Origin: Fidelibacterota bacterium
Lineage (GTDB): Bacteria; Marinisomatota; Marinisomatia; Marinisomatales; S15-B10
Length of the DNA: 64,000 nucleotides
Direction: 5' to 3'
Assembly: GCA_002715465.1 (NCBI GenBank)
Contig: PAYY01000007.1
Location: 40,595 to 104,594, forward strand
In this document: piece after piece, positions 46,406-55,571 of the stretch
Position numbering within the stretch: the stretch's first letter is position 1
Layout of the letters: the number at the start of each line of letters is the position of its first letter
The notes under the pieces: model-generated
The model's database searches: none
Seen by the model: the letters and a program-made list of their open reading frames with translations, nothing else
What the model was told of the DNA's origin: nothing
Program-made: the position numbers and the translations under genes

Positions 46406-47535
46406 CTTGATTTCAAAATATCAAAAAATTTCTCGATATCTTCTATGCTATTATATAGGTGTGGTGAAACTCTCATACAGTCACCTCTAATACTAACAAA
46501 AACATTTTCTTTTTTTAATTGCTGCAAAATTTTTTTAGGAATTCCTTTAGGAAATTGAATACCTATTAAATGACCTGCTCTCTTTTCTGATGGCATTACT
46601 TTGAGACCAATATTTTCTGCTTCTTCTCCAATTAAATTAGTCATTTGAACAAGAGTTTGATTAATATTCTCAATTTTCCATTCCAGTATTTTTTTTAATG
46701 CTGATATAGCCATGGGCATAATAGTAAAATTACTTCTTTCCCCAACATCAAACCTTCGAGCACCAGCTTGGAAAGTATCCTGATAATGAATTAAATGACT
46801 AAAATCCTGACTTTGTTGACGGTTAATCCACCCATGTTCTAAAGGCACTCCATGTTGCCATCTTGGCGCAACATAAAAGAAAGTTAAAGAATATGGTCCA
46901 AGTAACCATTTATAAGCTGGTGCGATAATAAAATCCGGATCTATATCGTAGATTGAAAGAGGTAAAACCCCAGCGGATTGAGCAAGATCAAGTACTATAG
47001 CGGATCCAACTTGTCGACATTTTTCAGATACAGACTTTATATCAATAATTGCACCATCTGTCCAATGACAGTTAGGAATGGCTACTACACTAGTATTATT
47101 TTGGATTTGTTTAATGAGATTATCGGTAATTGACCCATCTTTGCTACGTTTTGAAACGATTAATTTGGCACCTACACTTTTAGTTTTTTCAATCCAGCCA
47201 TAATAGTTTGAAGGAAATTGTTTTTCCACGACGAGGACATTTGTACCACGTTTTATTGGAAGATTTAGGGTAGCTATTCCGACTCCATAACTAACGGAAG
47301 GAATTATTGCAATATCGTTTGATGTAGCACCAATAATTTTTGAAAAAAGCTCTCTAGCTACTTCTACTTCATTAAAAAAGTTTTCTTCTGTGATTTCCCA
47401 TGGGGCTGTTTTTCGATAGACACCTTTCAGCCCTGCTTTCGTCACAGATTTTAATGAGGGAGATATATAAGCACAATTTAAGTAAACTAGATTGTTTGGA
47501 ATATTAAATAGATGTTTTTGACTTGATATTAGCAT
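46402..47535 (-). CDS. Class V aminotransferase-family PLP enzyme
   Basis: About 377 residues. Seen: PNNLVYLNCAYISPS at the start, SVSYGVGIATLNLP, IPNCHWTDGAIIDI, LDLAQSAGVLPLS with the Asp that contacts PLP nitrogen, and the Schiff-base Lys in IAPAYKWLLGPYSLTF. It resembles the kynureninase/isopenicillin-N-epimerase/cysteine desulfurase-like part of class V. The exact substrate is not evident. ATG 47535 is preferred to a TTG nine codons upstream. Its stop overlaps the convergent gene. Confidence 0.85.
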   Translation of the reverse strand: MLISSQKHLFNIPNNLVYLNCAYISPSLKSVTKAGLKGVYRKTAPWEITEENFFNEVEVARELFSKIIGATSNDIAIIPSVSYGVGIATLNLPIKRGTNVLVVEKQFPSNYYGWIEKTKSVGAKLIVSKRSKDGSITDNLIKQIQNNTSVVAIPNCHWTDGAIIDIKSVSEKCRQVGSAIVLDLAQSAGVLPLSIYDIDPDFIIAPAYKWLLGPYSLTFFYVAPRWQHGVPLEHGWINRQQSQDFSHLIHYQDTFQAGARRFDVGERSNFTIMPMAISALKKILEWKIENINQTLVQMTNLIGEEAENIGLKVMPSEKRAGHLIGIQFPKGIPKKILQQLKKENVFVSIRGDCMRVSPHLYNSIEDIEKFFDILKSS

Positions 47536-47648
47536 GGCTAGAAAGTCTATAGAATATCGCAAAATTTATAATAAACATGCAACGACAAACCAAATTTAAG
47601 TTAGTAAATTCTTGTGGTGTACAATTCAGAAATAATAAGGAAATATAA

Positions 47649-48944
47649 ATGAATAGTCAAACTATCCGGAATAAGCACAAGGAATACTTATTTGATGCTG
47701 TAAAAAATTATTATAAAGAACCTATTGTTGTGTCACACGCAAAAGGAACTAAAGTAAATGATTTGGATGGAAATTCATACCTAGATTTTTTTGGAGGAAT
47801 TCTAACAGTATCTGTGGGTCATGCTAACGAAGAAGTCATTCAAGCAATTACTACACAGTTAAATCACTTAACGCATATTTCATCGCTGTATCCAACAATA
47901 CCTGTTGTTGAACTCGCTGAACGTTTAGCAAAAATTGCACCTGGAAATCTTAACAAAGTTTTTCTTAATGCTTCAGGTACTGAAGCAGATGAAACTGCTG
48001 TTATGATGGCCCAACTCTATACAGGCAATTCAGAAATCCTTGCACTTCGCCATGGTTACTCAGGAAGATCCTTGCTCGCACAATCACTTACGGCCCAATC
48101 ATCATGGCGTGCTTTGCCGACCCAAGTGTCAGCTGTTAAACATGCTTTAGCACCTTATTGTTATAGATGTCCATTGAAACTTAAACATCCTCATTGTGGA
48201 ATGGCTTGCGCCGAGGATGTAGAAGAGCTAATTCGAACAACAACAACAGGTGAGATTGCTGGTATTATTGCTGAGCCAATTATGGGTGTTGGTGGATTTA
48301 TTACACCACCAGATGGATATTTTAAATTAGTGGCTGAAATAGTTCGCAATTATGGAGGTGTTTTTATATCCGATGAAGTTCAAACTGGTTTTGGTCGAAC
48401 TGGGACTCAATGGGGTATTGAACAATATGATGTTCAACCCGATATGATTACTGTTGCTAAAGGGATAGCTAATGGAATGCCTCTTGCTGCTGTTATTACT
48501 ACTAAAGATATAGCGGTTACACTCAAAAAAAATACAATTTCAACTTTTGGTGGTAATCCTGTCAGTTGTGCTGCTGCGAGTACTACAATTGATATTATGA
48601 AAAAAGATAATTTGCAGGACAATTCTTTAAAAATGGGTGGAATCCTTCGCAATGGTTTAGAAAATTTGCAAGAGAAATATCCTAAGATTATTGGAGATGT
48701 CCGAGGAAAAGGTCTTATGCAAGGAATTGAGCTTGTAAAGGATGAACTTAAGGGGGACAGAACACCCAATATTGCAGCTACAGATCAATTTATGGAAGAG
48801 ACTAAAAATCGGGGATTGCTAATAGGACGTGGAGGCATTTATGGAACGGCATTAAGGATTGCACCACCACTAATTATTAGTAAAAATGAAATCGAAGAAG
48901 CTTTGGATATAATGGATGATTCTTTTAAAGCAATAGGAGAATGA
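47649..48944 (+). CDS. Class III aminotransferase (omega-amino acid / alanine-glyoxylate type)
   Basis: 431 residues. Seen: YLDFFGGILTVSVGHANEEV, FLNASGTEADETAVMMA, the long loop with YCYRCPLKLKHPHCGMACAEDVEELI, AEPIMGVGGF, ISDEVQTGFGRTG, and the PLP Lys in DMITVAKGIANGMPLAAV. The Cys-rich loop and overall pattern match AGXT2/GABA-type aminotransferases that use pyruvate, glyoxylate or 2-oxoglutarate as acceptor. RBS AAGGAAA is upstream. It is followed two bases later by a DUF302 gene. Confidence 0.93.
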   Translation: MNSQTIRNKHKEYLFDAVKNYYKEPIVVSHAKGTKVNDLDGNSYLDFFGGILTVSVGHANEEVIQAITTQLNHLTHISSLYPTIPVVELAERLAKIAPGNLNKVFLNASGTEADETAVMMAQLYTGNSEILALRHGYSGRSLLAQSLTAQSSWRALPTQVSAVKHALAPYCYRCPLKLKHPHCGMACAEDVEELIRTTTTGEIAGIIAEPIMGVGGFITPPDGYFKLVAEIVRNYGGVFISDEVQTGFGRTGTQWGIEQYDVQPDMITVAKGIANGMPLAAVITTKDIAVTLKKNTISTFGGNPVSCAAASTTIDIMKKDNLQDNSLKMGGILRNGLENLQEKYPKIIGDVRGKGLMQGIELVKDELKGDRTPNIAATDQFMEETKNRGLLIGRGGIYGTALRIAPPLIISKNEIEEALDIMDDSFKAIGE

Positions 48945-48945
48945 T

Positions 48946-49329
48946 ATGAAATATGGATATCAAAGAACAATAAATTATGATTTTGAAAAGGTCGATAAAA
49001 AAATAAGAGAAACATTAATGGAAGAAGGATTTGGAATCTTAACAGAGATAGATGTAAAAGAAGCCTTTAAAGAAAAACTTCAAATTGATTTTCAACGATT
49101 TAGAATTCTAGGTGCTTGTAATCCAATACTTGCACATAAAGCCCTTACTACTGAACTTGAAGTAGGAATGCTAATGCCATGCAATGTAGTAATATGGGAA
49201 AACTCAGATGGCAGTGTCACTTTATCTGCAGGAGATGCTGAAATCCTTCTATCTGTTGCGGAAGCTGATTTAAACTCTATTGCTTGTGAAGCGAACCAAC
49301 GTTTACAGAGAGCTGTTGACGCAGTGTAA
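48946..49329 (+). CDS. DUF302 family protein
   Basis: 127 residues with the DUF302 pattern: FGILTEIDVKEAFKEKLQIDFQRFRILGACNPILAHKAL, LMPCNVVIWENSDGSVTLSAG. Compact cytosolic domain of unknown function, often near redox or metal genes. It is joined to the aminotransferase gene with a one-base gap and precedes a FmdB-like gene, so it may be co-expressed with both. Confidence 0.9.
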   Translation: MKYGYQRTINYDFEKVDKKIRETLMEEGFGILTEIDVKEAFKEKLQIDFQRFRILGACNPILAHKALTTELEVGMLMPCNVVIWENSDGSVTLSAGDAEILLSVAEADLNSIACEANQRLQRAVDAV

Positions 49330-49341
49330 TAAATATTAATC

Positions 49342-49554
49342 ATGCCAATTTTTGATTATAAATGTAATAACTGTTGTGTCAAGTTTGAGGAGCTTATTCT
49401 ATCTAAGAATGATGAGCCTGCAAAATGTCCATTTTGTAAAAACACAAAAATAGAAAAGATAATGAGTGTGCCAGCAGCTATCTCATTGCAATCTGAAACA
49501 AAGTCTGAAAGTGCTTGTCCATGTGGTGATAAGCAAGGTACAGGATTTTCTTGA
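49342..49554 (+). CDS. FmdB-type zinc ribbon protein
   Basis: 70 residues. Seen: the zinc-ribbon MPIFDYKCNNCCVKFEEL and CPFCKN, the usual FmdB/regulatory zinc ribbon, with a second Cys pair near the end (SACPCGD). Small zinc-binding proteins of this family accompany many unrelated genes; the function here is unknown. Confidence 0.88.
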   Translation: MPIFDYKCNNCCVKFEELILSKNDEPAKCPFCKNTKIEKIMSVPAAISLQSETKSESACPCGDKQGTGFS

Positions 49555-49601
49555 ACATAATACAACTCCCGGTCGGAAGTGGAAAAAACACATAATTTAT
49601 T

Positions 49602-51044
49602 TTGAAAATTGAACATTATGGCATTTTATCCTTGCTGGCACCTTTGGGAGCCTTAGTCTTTGCCTTATGGAAAAAACAAATATATTTGGCACTCCTGTTT
49701 GGGTCGTGGTTAGGCTGTTTTGTCTTAAATAGCTGGAACCCTTTTTTTGCAACTACTGATACAATTGAAACAATAATTCATGTTTTTTCTAATACCGGTA
49801 ATACTCGCATTATCATTTATAGTTTAGCTGTGGGGGGAACATTAACCCTCATAACCGCAACTGGGGGTGTTCGTGGATTCATTCATTGGCTTGAAAAACG
49901 AAAATGGGTAAAGAATGCAACACATGCACAGTTAGTACCATTTCTAGTGGGTTTATTAATTACTATAGAAAGTTCAATTACCTCTCTTATAGCGGGTACA
50001 ATTGGCCGTCCACTTACTGATCAATATAAAATAAGTCGAGAAAAGTTAGCCTATATCTGTGACTCTACTTCGGCTCCAATTTGTATTCTTATTCCTTTTA
50101 ATGGATGGGGTGCATTTATTGTTGGTCTATTGTCAGTTCAAGGTATAACGTCACCAGTATCTATTCTTTTCCAAAGTATTGCTTTTAATTTTTATCCAAT
50201 AGTTGCCATTATGATAGTATTCGTTTGTATTATTTATAATTGGAATATAGGACCTATGTCTATAGCGGAAACAAGAGCGAAAGAAGAAGGAAAGCTTTTT
50301 AATGATAATGCTCGCCCATTGCTTGGAGATGACATTCTCGGTGTAAAGCCTTTAAAAAACATTAAGCCAAAAGCCTATAATCTAGTTGCTCCTTTAATAA
50401 CCATGGTTCTTGTAATTATAATAGGAATTTATGTAACAGGTCGATTAAATATTGGAAATGAGGAAATTAACTTTTGGAATATAATTAAATTTAGTTCTGG
50501 ATCTACAGCAGTATTGTGGTCAGTTATCATGAGCTTAATTGTAATAGCCATGCTAAATATTTTTAGAGATCTTTCTCTTACTGATTATATAGATTTTATT
50601 ATCAAAGGAATGGCTGGCATGATTCCAGTAGTAACTTTATTGGTGTTAGCTTTTTCTCTTGGCGATGTTGTCAGAGAATTAGGGACAGGTGTTTATATAG
50701 CTGGCATAATATCCAATGTTCTTAATATCAAGATGGCTACAGTTGGTCTTTTTATTATATCATGTTTAATGGCATTTTCTACAGGTACTTCATGGGGAAC
50801 TTTTGCAGTAATGATTCCTATAGCAATTCCTATGGCAATAGAATTAAATAGTGCAATTCCCATGTTTCTAGGAGCAGTTCTTGGTGGTGGGATCTTTGGC
50901 GATCATTGCTCTCCTATTTCAGATACGACAATTATTTCTTCAATGGCCTCAGGTTCTGACCATATTGATCATGTTCGAACTCAAATGCCGTATGCAATTA
51001 TTGGTGGAACTATTTCAATTTCCCTTTACTTTTTCTTAGCTTAA
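49602..51044 (+). CDS. NhaC-family Na+/H+ antiporter-like transporter
   Basis: 480 residues with about 11-12 membrane helices. Seen: LITATGGVRGFIHWLE, LLITIESSITSLIAGTIGRPL, YICDSTSAPICILIPFNGWGAF, FSLGDVVRELGTGVY, STGTSWGTFAVMIP and LGGGIFGDHCSPISDTTIISSMASG, the NhaC/ion-transporter superfamily pattern. Probably exchanges cations or an organic substrate across the inner membrane. It starts at TTG 49602 right after an in-frame stop; no ATG alternative exists near the conserved start. Confidence 0.9.
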   Translation: MKIEHYGILSLLAPLGALVFALWKKQIYLALLFGSWLGCFVLNSWNPFFATTDTIETIIHVFSNTGNTRIIIYSLAVGGTLTLITATGGVRGFIHWLEKRKWVKNATHAQLVPFLVGLLITIESSITSLIAGTIGRPLTDQYKISREKLAYICDSTSAPICILIPFNGWGAFIVGLLSVQGITSPVSILFQSIAFNFYPIVAIMIVFVCIIYNWNIGPMSIAETRAKEEGKLFNDNARPLLGDDILGVKPLKNIKPKAYNLVAPLITMVLVIIIGIYVTGRLNIGNEEINFWNIIKFSSGSTAVLWSVIMSLIVIAMLNIFRDLSLTDYIDFIIKGMAGMIPVVTLLVLAFSLGDVVRELGTGVYIAGIISNVLNIKMATVGLFIISCLMAFSTGTSWGTFAVMIPIAIPMAIELNSAIPMFLGAVLGGGIFGDHCSPISDTTIISSMASGSDHIDHVRTQMPYAIIGGTISISLYFFLA

Positions 51045-51174
51045 TTATTTATTGCTATTTTAATAGTGACTACTCTAATCAAAATAGAATATATAGTGCA
51101 TGGAATCAAAAACACACAGTAATAACCATGAATGCATAGGTTATAAACATAATTTTCCATTTTATTGTTTTTTC

Positions 51175-51204
51175 TTGACATATATAGCATAATCACCTTA
51201 CACT
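51175..51204 (+). promoter_or_regulatory. Promoter of the MotAB-FliFG operon
   Basis: A perfect -35 box TTGACA (51175-51180) and -10 box TACACT (51199-51204) separated by 18 bases, in the 219-base gap before the first operon gene. The transcript would start near 51211, giving a ~50-base leader that carries two ATCCGRGGTAA copies. Confidence 0.6.
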
Positions 51205-51224
51205 TATGTGATTGGCTTCCCTAA

Positions 51225-51260
51225 TCCGGGGTAAATAGCTAAACGTAAAATCCGAGGTAA
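51225..51260 (+). promoter_or_regulatory. Leader with tandem ATCCGRGGTAA motifs
   Basis: TCCGGGGTAA at 51225-51234 and TCCGAGGTAA at 51251-51260, 26 bases apart. The second acts as the ribosome-binding site (GAGGTAA, spacing three to the GTG). Related copies precede genes at 22329 (minus), 32190 (minus), 32371 (plus) and 56399 (plus). Whether this is a regulatory RNA or protein site, or only a favoured Shine-Dalgarno context, cannot be told here. Confidence 0.45.
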
Positions 51261-51263
51261 CCT

Positions 51264-52418
51264 GTGAAACGAACAGCAAAAGGCATATTCGTTCTGATGG
51301 GTCTTTTTATTATGGCCTATTCAGATCTCTCTGGACAGCTTCTAAAGAAGAAAGGTGACGTATATTCTGTCAAAGGTCAAATAATTGACCTAGAAGGGGA
51401 AGGCGTAGCTGATATAGAAGTTGTTCTTATAGATAGTGATGGTAAAAAAGTTGGAACTGAGAAAACAAAAAAACGAATTGGGAAAGGTTCGTTTGAATTT
51501 AAGAAGATTTTACCTGGTAATTATACCTTGTCAGCTTCAAGTGATGTTGGTGATGCAAGTCAGGAAGTTAAAGTAGAAGATCAAGATCTAGAATTAGAAT
51601 TAACTCTTGGCGCTGAGCCGGCTGAGGAAAAACAAACGGTTTCAACAAATAATGATGGTAGTAATGAAGGAAGTTCCGCTAGGATGCCACAAGAAGAATA
51701 TGTAATGACAGAAATTAGTTTTGAGTTAAAAAAAATGGCTGCTGAGCTAGACCATCTATCAGGTCAGGTTAGAGACCTTCAAGCAAGAAGTGAGATGTGG
51801 GTAAACCCCTTGTCTATTTATGAGAAAGAAATCATTTTAGATAATGGTAGTACTGTTTTTGGTAAAATTGTTTACCAAGATGAAGATATTTTGAAGGTAG
51901 AATCCTTAGTTGGCTACCTTGTTATTGATCGAAGTACTGTTGTTAGAATTGTAGAGAATGTAATGTCTCAAGAAGAACAAGAATACGTTCCTGAACAAAT
52001 ACGTGAGTCTTATAGCCCTCCACCAATGCCAAAACTTGCTGAGCCACGTTATGTTTCAGCGGATGCTTCTAATAGATCTCCAAGCAGAGATAGAGTAGCT
52101 AATATTGTATTGGTTGGTAATATTGCTGAAAAAACTGATCGTTCAAATAATAAAACTTTATCAGGACAAGTAAAGAATGTAGGTGGTAATAGAGCTGATT
52201 TTGTCAAAGTTAATTTTGTTTTACGAAAAAACTGGAGTGGAGAGACAAGAACATTAACCACTTTTGTAGGGGGATCTTACCACACTTTTGATTCGGGGAT
52301 TACTACAGACTCTTCTCTTTTGCCAGGTGCAACGGGAAATTTTGAATTGATTATACCTAGTGATATTGGTTCATTCTTAGGTTATTCATATACAATTGAC
52401 TGGGAAGAATATGAATGA
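51264..52418 (+). CDS. Exported carboxypeptidase-regulatory-like protein, first gene of motor operon
   Basis: 384 residues, GTG start, RBS GAGGTAA. Seen: signal peptide (GIFVLMGLFIMAYSDLSG), a carboxypeptidase-regulatory-like/Ig fold near residues 30-115 (VYSVKGQIIDLEGEGVADIEVVL, GSFEFKKILPGNYTLSAS), a coiled-coil around 145-180 (FELKKMAAELDHLSGQVRDLQA), a small beta segment (FGKIVYQDEDILKV), and a C-terminal beta domain (LSGQVKNVGGNRADFVKVNFVLR) like FxLYD. It probably lies in the periplasm or at the outer membrane. Its stop overlaps the next start (ATGA). It belongs to the operon with motA, motB, fliF-like and fliG-like genes, so it may be a structural envelope part of that machine; this is inference from position. 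Confidence 0.7.
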   Translation: MKRTAKGIFVLMGLFIMAYSDLSGQLLKKKGDVYSVKGQIIDLEGEGVADIEVVLIDSDGKKVGTEKTKKRIGKGSFEFKKILPGNYTLSASSDVGDASQEVKVEDQDLELELTLGAEPAEEKQTVSTNNDGSNEGSSARMPQEEYVMTEISFELKKMAAELDHLSGQVRDLQARSEMWVNPLSIYEKEIILDNGSTVFGKIVYQDEDILKVESLVGYLVIDRSTVVRIVENVMSQEEQEYVPEQIRESYSPPPMPKLAEPRYVSADASNRSPSRDRVANIVLVGNIAEKTDRSNNKTLSGQVKNVGGNRADFVKVNFVLRKNWSGETRTLTTFVGGSYHTFDSGITTDSSLLPGATGNFELIIPSDIGSFLGYSYTIDWEEYE

Positions 52419-53383
52419 TTAGGATTTATCCAATATTTGTGAACTCATTGGTTCTAATAATAGTAATGGGGGTCGTTTTTGCTCAACAATCATCGGTTTC
52501 TGCTTATGATGAATCTCAGGCTGATGCATTTTTCTTGGATTTGGGTGTAGTAATTGAGCCAGTTACAGGAAATGAAAAGATTAGCCGTTTAATAGAAAAG
52601 TCTCCTGAAGAAATTTCTTTTGTTGTTGATAAAAAGCCTAGCGGTTCAATATATATGGCATCTACCAAAGAGTTACATTCAACATTAAAAAGTATAAATC
52701 AAAAAATTGATGGCCTTGAAATAAGATTGCAAAATGAAATGGGTCAATTAGAAGAAAAAAACTACCGTAGAATGAATGAAAGAATATCTCTTTTAGAAAA
52801 GGCATTAGGTTCCCAAATGATAAGCCTGCAAGCGGAAAATAAAGAATTACGTAATTTGCTTTCGGACTTTCTTTCTCAAGAAATCATTCATAATGCGGAG
52901 AATACACTTGTAGATAAAGGTTTGCCTGTCCCCGGCATAGTTCTTGATGATTATGTAGAGTTAATGCCTGAAAAAGACATGCATAATTCAGATACATCAA
53001 ACAATTCTTTTAATAAAATGACTTATATGAATGGTGTTCTTGCATATCAACGTAAGGATTTCTCTATCGCAATAGAACACTTCACAAAACTTGGACTTTC
53101 TGATTTAGATGATGTAACTGCGGGGAATATTCTTTATTGGCTTGCCGAGTCTTATTTTCGCCAAAATAGCTTTAAAGTCGCTTTGCGTCATCTTGAAAAA
53201 GTTGACATACTTTTTGAATCAGATAAGCGTGATGACGCCGTGGCGCTTTCAGGAATGGTCTATCGAGCTATGGGCGATAATATTCAAGCCCAACAAGCTT
53301 TTGCTGAAATAATAGATTCATTTCCTGACAGTGAATATCTGAGGTTAGCTCAGATGGAATTAAGAAAAACTGTTGCTAAATGA
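52415..53383 (+). CDS. Exported coiled-coil/TPR protein (CpoB/YbgF-like shape)
   Basis: 322 residues. Seen: signal peptide (FVNSLVLIIVMGVVFA), an acidic N-terminal region, a coiled coil near residues 80-150 (LHSTLKSINQKIDGLEIRL, RISLLEKALGSQM), and three to four TPR-like repeats from about residue 205 (YMNGVLAYQRKDFSIAIEHF, ILYWLAESYFRQNSFKVALRHLEKV, AYRAMGDNIQAQQAF). The layout is like CpoB/YbgF, which works beside the TolQR motor. Periplasmic. Overlaps its neighbours by four bases on both sides, so the three proteins are made together. Confidence 0.75.
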   Translation: MIRIYPIFVNSLVLIIVMGVVFAQQSSVSAYDESQADAFFLDLGVVIEPVTGNEKISRLIEKSPEEISFVVDKKPSGSIYMASTKELHSTLKSINQKIDGLEIRLQNEMGQLEEKNYRRMNERISLLEKALGSQMISLQAENKELRNLLSDFLSQEIIHNAENTLVDKGLPVPGIVLDDYVELMPEKDMHNSDTSNNSFNKMTYMNGVLAYQRKDFSIAIEHFTKLGLSDLDDVTAGNILYWLAESYFRQNSFKVALRHLEKVDILFESDKRDDAVALSGMVYRAMGDNIQAQQAFAEIIDSFPDSEYLRLAQMELRKTVAK

Positions 53384-54765
53384 ACTTAACAAAAAAAACG
53401 ACATTTATTTTACTGCTCTTAATATCCCTTAACCCTCTTTTTGGCGTTACAAGAGTCTCCTTTACTCACCCTGGGTATATGATGAAGATTCCGACAACTT
53501 TTATTAAAAGATCACCCTATCTTTTTACAACAGGCTTTACAAGTGAGATTCACAATTTTTCTCCTTTCAATACAACAAAGGGAGTTTTTTTCAGCATGGA
53601 TGTTTCTGACCGTTTTACTTTAGGCTTTTCTTCAGGTCAAGGAGCGGATACCACAGCTGTAGAAAAATTGTTGGAATCCACATTTGTTCCTCCTGTAGAA
53701 TTTGGTTTCCATACGCAGTATAAAGTTTTTGTAAGACAAGACATGTCTGTGTCTATCGGTCTCCATGATATTATTTTTGAAAATGATACGCAAGATGGTT
53801 TAAGACTAGATCCAAAACAGCTATCTTTTTTTGCTGCTGTGGGTAGTGAGAAGAAATTTGGTGAATATAGCTTGAACACCTATATGGGTTTTGGCACAGG
53901 AGGATTTTCTGTAACCCCATCTGGAGTTGCAACAGGAGCTGTTCAGCCAGATACGTCAGAACAGACTATGGGCGCGGGCGTTTTTGCTGGAGTTTTATTA
54001 AATACACCTTATATGCCTAAATGGGGTGGAATTGATTTTGTGGGTGAATTCGATGGTGCAGGCATCAATGTGGGACTCCGCATCCCCCTTACCTCGGATT
54101 ACCGTCTGGGCTTAGGATTCACCCACTTAGAAAATTTGCCTGAATTCTCTAATAAGTACAGTGTAAAACATCCAGGTTTTGTTATGAATTTTACTATGAC
54201 GATACCGAAAAGTCCTTCAGGAGTTCCAGGAGTTCCAGGTGGGGCTCCCTCTCCTATTCCTGATCGATTGAGGGGAGAAGGTAGTGTGGGAATGATTGAT
54301 TCTACCCTCATGGCAGCGGATGGAGCTGTTACAATTCTTAGAGATTCATTAAAAGTTTCTCGTCACCAAGTTCGAAATCTTGCAACTCAAGTATCATTGC
54401 TTCAACAAAAATCGTTATCCTTGTCAGATTCTGTAAAGTCACTTAATCTTGCAAAAAATGTATCTCAAAAAAATATTAATCGAGCAATGAGACACCTATC
54501 TAGATCTCTAAGATATTTTCATTCAGGAGATTACCGCGAGGCATTACAAGAAGTTGAAACAGCTCTAGAGATGAATCCAAATCTAGCTTTAGCCTATGCA
54601 AGGAGAGGATCTATTTATTATCAGCTTGGTGATCCTCAGCGTGCAACTATAAATTGGAACCTTGCTTTGCAAATGGATCCTGAGTACGATGATGTTCGAA
54701 ATATATTAAAAGCTCTCCATGAGAACAGACTTAAAACAACCAGTTTTTCAAGAGAAAAGGATTAG
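53380..54765 (+). CDS. Exported beta-barrel-like protein with coiled coil and TPR tail
   Basis: 461 residues. Seen: signal peptide (TTFILLLLISLNPLFG), about 270 residues of beta-rich, Gly-rich, porin-like sequence (FTLGFSSGQGAD, GGIDFVGEFDGAGINVGLRIP), a PGVPGGAPSPIP linker, a Ser-rich coiled coil, and a C-terminal TPR pair with LQEVETALEMNPNLALAYARRGSIYYQLGD. This joins an outer-membrane-like domain to a periplasmic protein-interaction domain, and could link the outer membrane to the motor. No family recognised. It ends 15 bases before motA. Confidence 0.7.
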   Translation: MNLTKKTTFILLLLISLNPLFGVTRVSFTHPGYMMKIPTTFIKRSPYLFTTGFTSEIHNFSPFNTTKGVFFSMDVSDRFTLGFSSGQGADTTAVEKLLESTFVPPVEFGFHTQYKVFVRQDMSVSIGLHDIIFENDTQDGLRLDPKQLSFFAAVGSEKKFGEYSLNTYMGFGTGGFSVTPSGVATGAVQPDTSEQTMGAGVFAGVLLNTPYMPKWGGIDFVGEFDGAGINVGLRIPLTSDYRLGLGFTHLENLPEFSNKYSVKHPGFVMNFTMTIPKSPSGVPGVPGGAPSPIPDRLRGEGSVGMIDSTLMAADGAVTILRDSLKVSRHQVRNLATQVSLLQQKSLSLSDSVKSLNLAKNVSQKNINRAMRHLSRSLRYFHSGDYREALQEVETALEMNPNLALAYARRGSIYYQLGDPQRATINWNLALQMDPEYDDVRNILKALHENRLKTTSFSREKD

Positions 54766-54780
54766 AATAAGGATTAGAAT

Positions 54781-55566
54781 ATGGATATTGCCACATTAGT
54801 AGGGATTCTTCTAGGGTTAGGCTTTACAATAGGTGGTATTGCCATGGCAGCTATAGCGGCTGGTGCTTCAGCGATGGTCTTTGTTTCAGCCTCTAGTTTT
54901 ATCATTGTATTTGGTGGAATGGTTGCATCTGTATCAGTTGCTTTCCCTCTTTCTGATGTTCTAAAACTTGGCGCAGCTATGGGCGCTGTGTTTAAAGGTG
55001 GTGATACGAAGCTTGGCGGTTTAGTTGATGAAGCTGTAGAATTAGCTGGGGTAGGTCGAAAAGGTGCGGCAGATCTTGAAAAAGGGATTGATAGTGTTAG
55101 CAACTATTTTTTCAGAGATGGCGTTCAGATGGTTGTAGATGGCTACTCTGAAGAAGAAATAGTAGATATTTTAAACACTAGGATAGATTATAGAGAAATA
55201 AGGGAAAAGAGTCAGGCTGAACTATTTAAAACTATGGGTACTATGTCTCCAGCATGGGGTATGATAGGAACTCTTATAGGGCTTGTTATAATGCTTGCAG
55301 GTTTCGGAGGTGAAGGGGGTGGAACTGAATCATTAGGTGTTGGTATGTCTGCAGCTCTCATCACGACTTTTTATGGAGCTTTACTTGCAAATCTTTTCTT
55401 TCTTCCTATGGCGGCTAAATTGAATGCAAGGATTTCCCAGACAAGTACTCTACAAGCAATGTTAGTTGAAGGTGCTAGGCTGATTCACCAGAGAAAACAC
55501 CCGCTTATTGTTAGAGAAAAGCTGAACTCTTTTATTCCTCCTAAGGAATGGAAAAAAGACGAATAG
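54781..55566 (+). CDS. motA: MotA-type stator protein of a non-flagellar motor
   Basis: 261 residues, full-length MotA shape: two N-terminal helices (MDIATLVGILLGLGFTIGG, SASSFIIVFGGMVASVSVAF), a large cytoplasmic loop with the charged stretch that contacts FliG, and two C-terminal helices (MSPAWGMIGTLIGLVIMLAGF, GVGMSAALITTFYGALLANLFFLPMAAKL). The Pro in MSPAWGMIGT fits the conserved Pro of the ion path. With MotB it forms the ion-conducting stator that pushes on FliG. It sits with FliF- and FliG-like genes but no other flagellar genes. Confidence 0.92.
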   Translation: MDIATLVGILLGLGFTIGGIAMAAIAAGASAMVFVSASSFIIVFGGMVASVSVAFPLSDVLKLGAAMGAVFKGGDTKLGGLVDEAVELAGVGRKGAADLEKGIDSVSNYFFRDGVQMVVDGYSEEEIVDILNTRIDYREIREKSQAELFKTMGTMSPAWGMIGTLIGLVIMLAGFGGEGGGTESLGVGMSAALITTFYGALLANLFFLPMAAKLNARISQTSTLQAMLVEGARLIHQRKHPLIVREKLNSFIPPKEWKKDE

Positions 55567-55571
55567 ATTAA

